Shown here piece by piece: positions 40,598-42,860 of a stretch of DNA of 42,860 bases; position 1 is the stretch's first letter; each line of letters begins with the position of its first letter. Origin of the DNA: Bacteroidota bacterium. GTDB lineage: Bacteria > Bacteroidota > Bacteroidia > B-17B0 > Aurantibacillaceae. The stretch lies in contig JACDDR010000025.1 in the NCBI GenBank assembly GCA_013816895.1, positions 1-42,860 on the forward strand, read 5' to 3'. The notes under the pieces are model-generated. The model ran no database searches and was not told the origin of the DNA. It saw only the letters and a list, made by a program, of their open reading frames with translations. The translations under genes were made by a program, and so were the position numbers.

Positions 40598-42860
40598 TTA
40601 TCTGACTAGTGTAATATTTCCCTTCATGGTATAGGCTTTACCATCGTATGTTTTCCCCTCAAGCCTGAATACGAAAACACCTGTATTCATGAGTTCGCCT
40701 TTGTATGTGCCATCCCATCCAACATTCTTGTCGTTTGTTTCAAACACTTTTTCGCCCCATCTGTTAAAGATCATGAACGTCAAAGTTTCTAAACATTGCC
40801 CACGTACATGCAGCACATCGTTCATTCCATCAGCATTCGGAGAGAAAGCATTCGGAACAAACATTTCACCACAATCTTCAATCACGATAACATTTATCGT
40901 ATCAGTAGAATAACAATTCTTACTGTTGTAGGCTGTTACGTGGTATTGCGTAGTTTGTAAGGGATGAACAGTCACAATTGAGCCGGTCATCGGAGATATA
41001 TTATACGGAGGGTCCCACACATAACTTGATGCATTGGTTGCTGTTAGCACTATTGAACTCGCGAATCGTATGATCGTATCTTTTGGCGACATTTGAAAAA
41101 TAACCTTAGGCAAAATCCGCGGGTTTGGAATATCCACAACCTTGATCATGTTCAGGTAACCTCTGGTATAACAACTTCCAGGTGGAACAGTATGCTTCGG
41201 ATATGGGTTACACACCTGCAGCAATACATTGAACTTGCCCGGTAAATTATAACAGACCGTAGGATTTTTTAAATTGGATGTGGCCGGATTTCCTCCGGAG
41301 AACGTCCATGTATAAGACATAGGTCCGCCAAACGTGGTGTCAGCCGGTGCAAGGAAGGTGACGCATTGCCGCGAACATATCGTATCATTTACTGTAGCTG
41401 TAGTAAATGAGAATGGTGTAACTGATCTGCAATCAACCGATATTACTGAAACTGTATCTATTTCGCGGCAGCCCGGTATGCCATTCCAGCCCGCGACCAC
41501 TGTAAAGGTGACGGGGGTAGGCGTTCGCTGAGGTGCTGAAACTATAATACAGGATTGAGGACCGTTAGTTGGGTTAGCCGATATGATCGGTCCGCTAGTG
41601 CTTGTATACGTAGGTACCCAGGTAAATGTAGGGTCGTACTGAGGTGGTAAACTGTTAGTGTTATTCGCGCACAGGTTTAACGTTACATTGGGGTAACCGG
41701 TGGAATTACCCACAAAACAAACTGTATTGGTAGGAACTCCATTAATTGTTGGAATGGACACCGCCATTGTTGGGCGAGGCACTACAGTTACAGTGACAAG
41801 TTTTTCAACGGAAATACATCCGCGCGAATCCAGTACCTCTGTGGTATAGGTAATTGTTCGCGGCAAAGAAGTGGTATTCGTTGGGTAAGCCGTTACCGAA
41901 AAATCAAGTGGATTATACAGACTGATTGGCTCCGGATCAGCCCAGCTATATGCAAATGGAGCAATAGAAACTGAACCGATATTTGCTACTTTTAAAACAA
42001 TGGAATCGCCGGTACACATAATCGGTATAGGAGGCTTAACTGTAATGGTGTATTGCGGAATAACTGTTACGCAGATGACCGCCGAACCTGAACACACCGC
42101 TGAATTTCCTGTAACGGTATAGCACGTTGAGGTAGGAGGTCTTACCTGCACTACAGGACCAAGACAAATTGAAATAAACTGATTACAAGGAAACCAGTTG
42201 TAAGAAGAAGCTCCGGTTGCGCTTAATTGCACAGGCTTGGAGAATTTAGGAAAATTATTTGCAACGCAGGTCGTAAATGTGTTTTGAGAGAGAACAACGT
42301 TCAGAGGAGGCGCCAGGCCAATAGTAATAACGGTTTGGGAGGCACAGGTTGAACCGTTAGAGCCCTTGAGGGTGTATGTTCCGGGGCCAACAGCCACGGA
42401 GGTTTGATTTACAGCAGCAGTAAAGGTAGAGCCAGTCCATGTATACGAAGTTGCGCCGGATGCCGTTAATGTGGCTGAGAAGCCAGTACACACTGCCGAA
42501 GCCGTTGAAACAACCTGTACGTTTGGAGCTGAGCCCATGTTGATGGTGATAAAGCCGCTCCCGTTGCAACCAGCGCCATCATTACCAACCACCGAATATG
42601 TGGTGGGAATCAATGGTGTTGCAGTGGTAGCCGACCCTGTTGTAGTGCTTAAACTACTTCCAGGCGACCAGGTGTAGTTAACACCGCCTAAAACCGTAAG
42701 ACCTACTGTTTGTCCGGGACATACAGTAGTAGCAGTTGCACCAAGGGTATAAGTAACATTGCTTGTTATTGATATTGAAATAGTTTGTGTTCCGGTGCAG
42801 GATCCGTTACTACCGGTAACAGTATAAGTTGTATTAACCGCAGGGTTTACAACCACACTC
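40598..42860 (-). CDS. Large Ig-like/PKD surface protein with gliding-associated C-terminal domain (5' part beyond window)
   Basis: The frame is open to the right edge; the GTG at 42856 is internal (upstream bases continue in frame with Ser-Val), so the N-terminus and signal peptide are missing. The visible 754 or so residues contain repeated Ig-like units with YTVTGSNGS, NYTWSPGS, TSYTWTGS and SYNWFPCN strands. A longer PKD-like region has FSFTTATVNDTICSRQC and YTWTFSGGNPATSNLKNPTV. The final 90 residues form the type B sorting domain: MFVPNAFSPNADGMNDVLHV, MIFNRWGEKVFE, GWDGTYKGELMNTGVFVFRL and a closing TLVR. Export to the cell surface by type IX secretion follows from that domain. The adjacent porP/sprF gene is its likely partner. 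Confidence 0.92.
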   Translation of the reverse strand, partial: SVVVNPAVNTTYTVTGSNGSCTGTQTISISITSNVTYTLGATATTVCPGQTVGLTVLGGVNYTWSPGSSLSTTTGSATTATPLIPTTYSVVGNDGAGCNGSGFITINMGSAPNVQVVSTASAVCTGFSATLTASGATSYTWTGSTFTAAVNQTSVAVGPGTYTLKGSNGSTCASQTVITIGLAPPLNVVLSQNTFTTCVANNFPKFSKPVQLSATGASSYNWFPCNQFISICLGPVVQVRPPTSTCYTVTGNSAVCSGSAVICVTVIPQYTITVKPPIPIMCTGDSIVLKVANIGSVSIAPFAYSWADPEPISLYNPLDFSVTAYPTNTTSLPRTITYTTEVLDSRGCISVEKLVTVTVVPRPTMAVSIPTINGVPTNTVCFVGNSTGYPNVTLNLCANNTNSLPPQYDPTFTWVPTYTSTSGPIISANPTNGPQSCIIVSAPQRTPTPVTFTVVAGWNGIPGCREIDTVSVISVDCRSVTPFSFTTATVNDTICSRQCVTFLAPADTTFGGPMSYTWTFSGGNPATSNLKNPTVCYNLPGKFNVLLQVCNPYPKHTVPPGSCYTRGYLNMIKVVDIPNPRILPKVIFQMSPKDTIIRFASSIVLTATNASSYVWDPPYNISPMTGSIVTVHPLQTTQYHVTAYNSKNCYSTDTINVIVIEDCGEMFVPNAFSPNADGMNDVLHVRGQCLETLTFMIFNRWGEKVFETNDKNVGWDGTYKGELMNTGVFVFRLEGKTYDGKAYTMKGNITLVR

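Overview
The window is a stretch of chromosome from a member of the Bacteroidota. The evidence is consistent across the window: components associated with gliding and type IX secretion (a GldA-type ATPase, a GldN-like protein, a PorP/SprF protein and two surface proteins ending in the gliding-associated C-terminal domain), SCKK-type lipoproteins, signal peptides ending in AQ or GQ, a pyrR-pyrB locus, and many TAnnTTTG-type -7 promoter boxes with few Shine-Dalgarno sequences. The DNA is AT-rich. I cannot assign a genus; the EF-P variant resembles forms I recall from Sphingobacteriia-like lineages. I see no rRNA, tRNA, CRISPR array, insertion sequence, prophage or plasmid gene. This is mostly core chromosome with one small decayed patch.

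Layout. 1-5.6 kb: end of a ThiF/MoeB gene cut by the window edge, dxr, rseP with a secreted protein of unknown function, then a lipoprotein divergent from dtd. 5.6-11.6 kb: a 1,312-residue secreted WG-repeat protein and an OmpA-type cell-wall-anchored outer-membrane protein. 11.6-13.7 kb: pyrR, a DinB-fold protein and pyrB. 13.7-14.7 kb: the least orderly part of the window. It holds an apparently orphan promoter, intergenic repeats, an unlisted 54-codon ORF and the decayed C-terminal end of an adenylate-forming enzyme. 14.7-20.1 kb: a small unknown protein, a secreted alpha/beta hydrolase divergent from dnaG, then accA and efp, closed by a strong bidirectional terminator. 20.2-24.9 kb, minus strand: a 1,035-residue Ig-like repeat surface protein and a DegQ/HtrA periplasmic protease, each with its own terminator.

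25.0-32.5 kb is a tightly packed plus-strand run: a membrane-anchored unknown, dapF, an unknown, a GNAT acetyltransferase, a seven-heme cytochrome-TPR fusion, mltG, a tryptophan 2,3-dioxygenase-family gene and gldA. Several junctions overlap by 1 to 8 bases, so these genes are probably co-transcribed and partly translationally coupled. A GldN-like gene converges on gldA, and their stop codons share bases. 33.5-38.7 kb: pheT, a TPR protein, a CaiB/BaiF-type CoA-transferase and an ElaA-like GNAT protein, the last three overlapping. 38.7-42.9 kb, minus strand: trmN6, then a porP/sprF gene directly downstream of a giant surface protein that runs off the right edge. That pair is the usual substrate-plus-partner arrangement of type IX secretion.

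I found no convincing wholly new system. The items most worth a second look are the decayed patch at 13.7-14.7 kb, the heme-rich TPR lipoprotein inside a cell-wall gene run, the orphan GldN-like gene whose signal peptide lies upstream of its first ordinary start codon, and the EF-P with an atypical tip loop.
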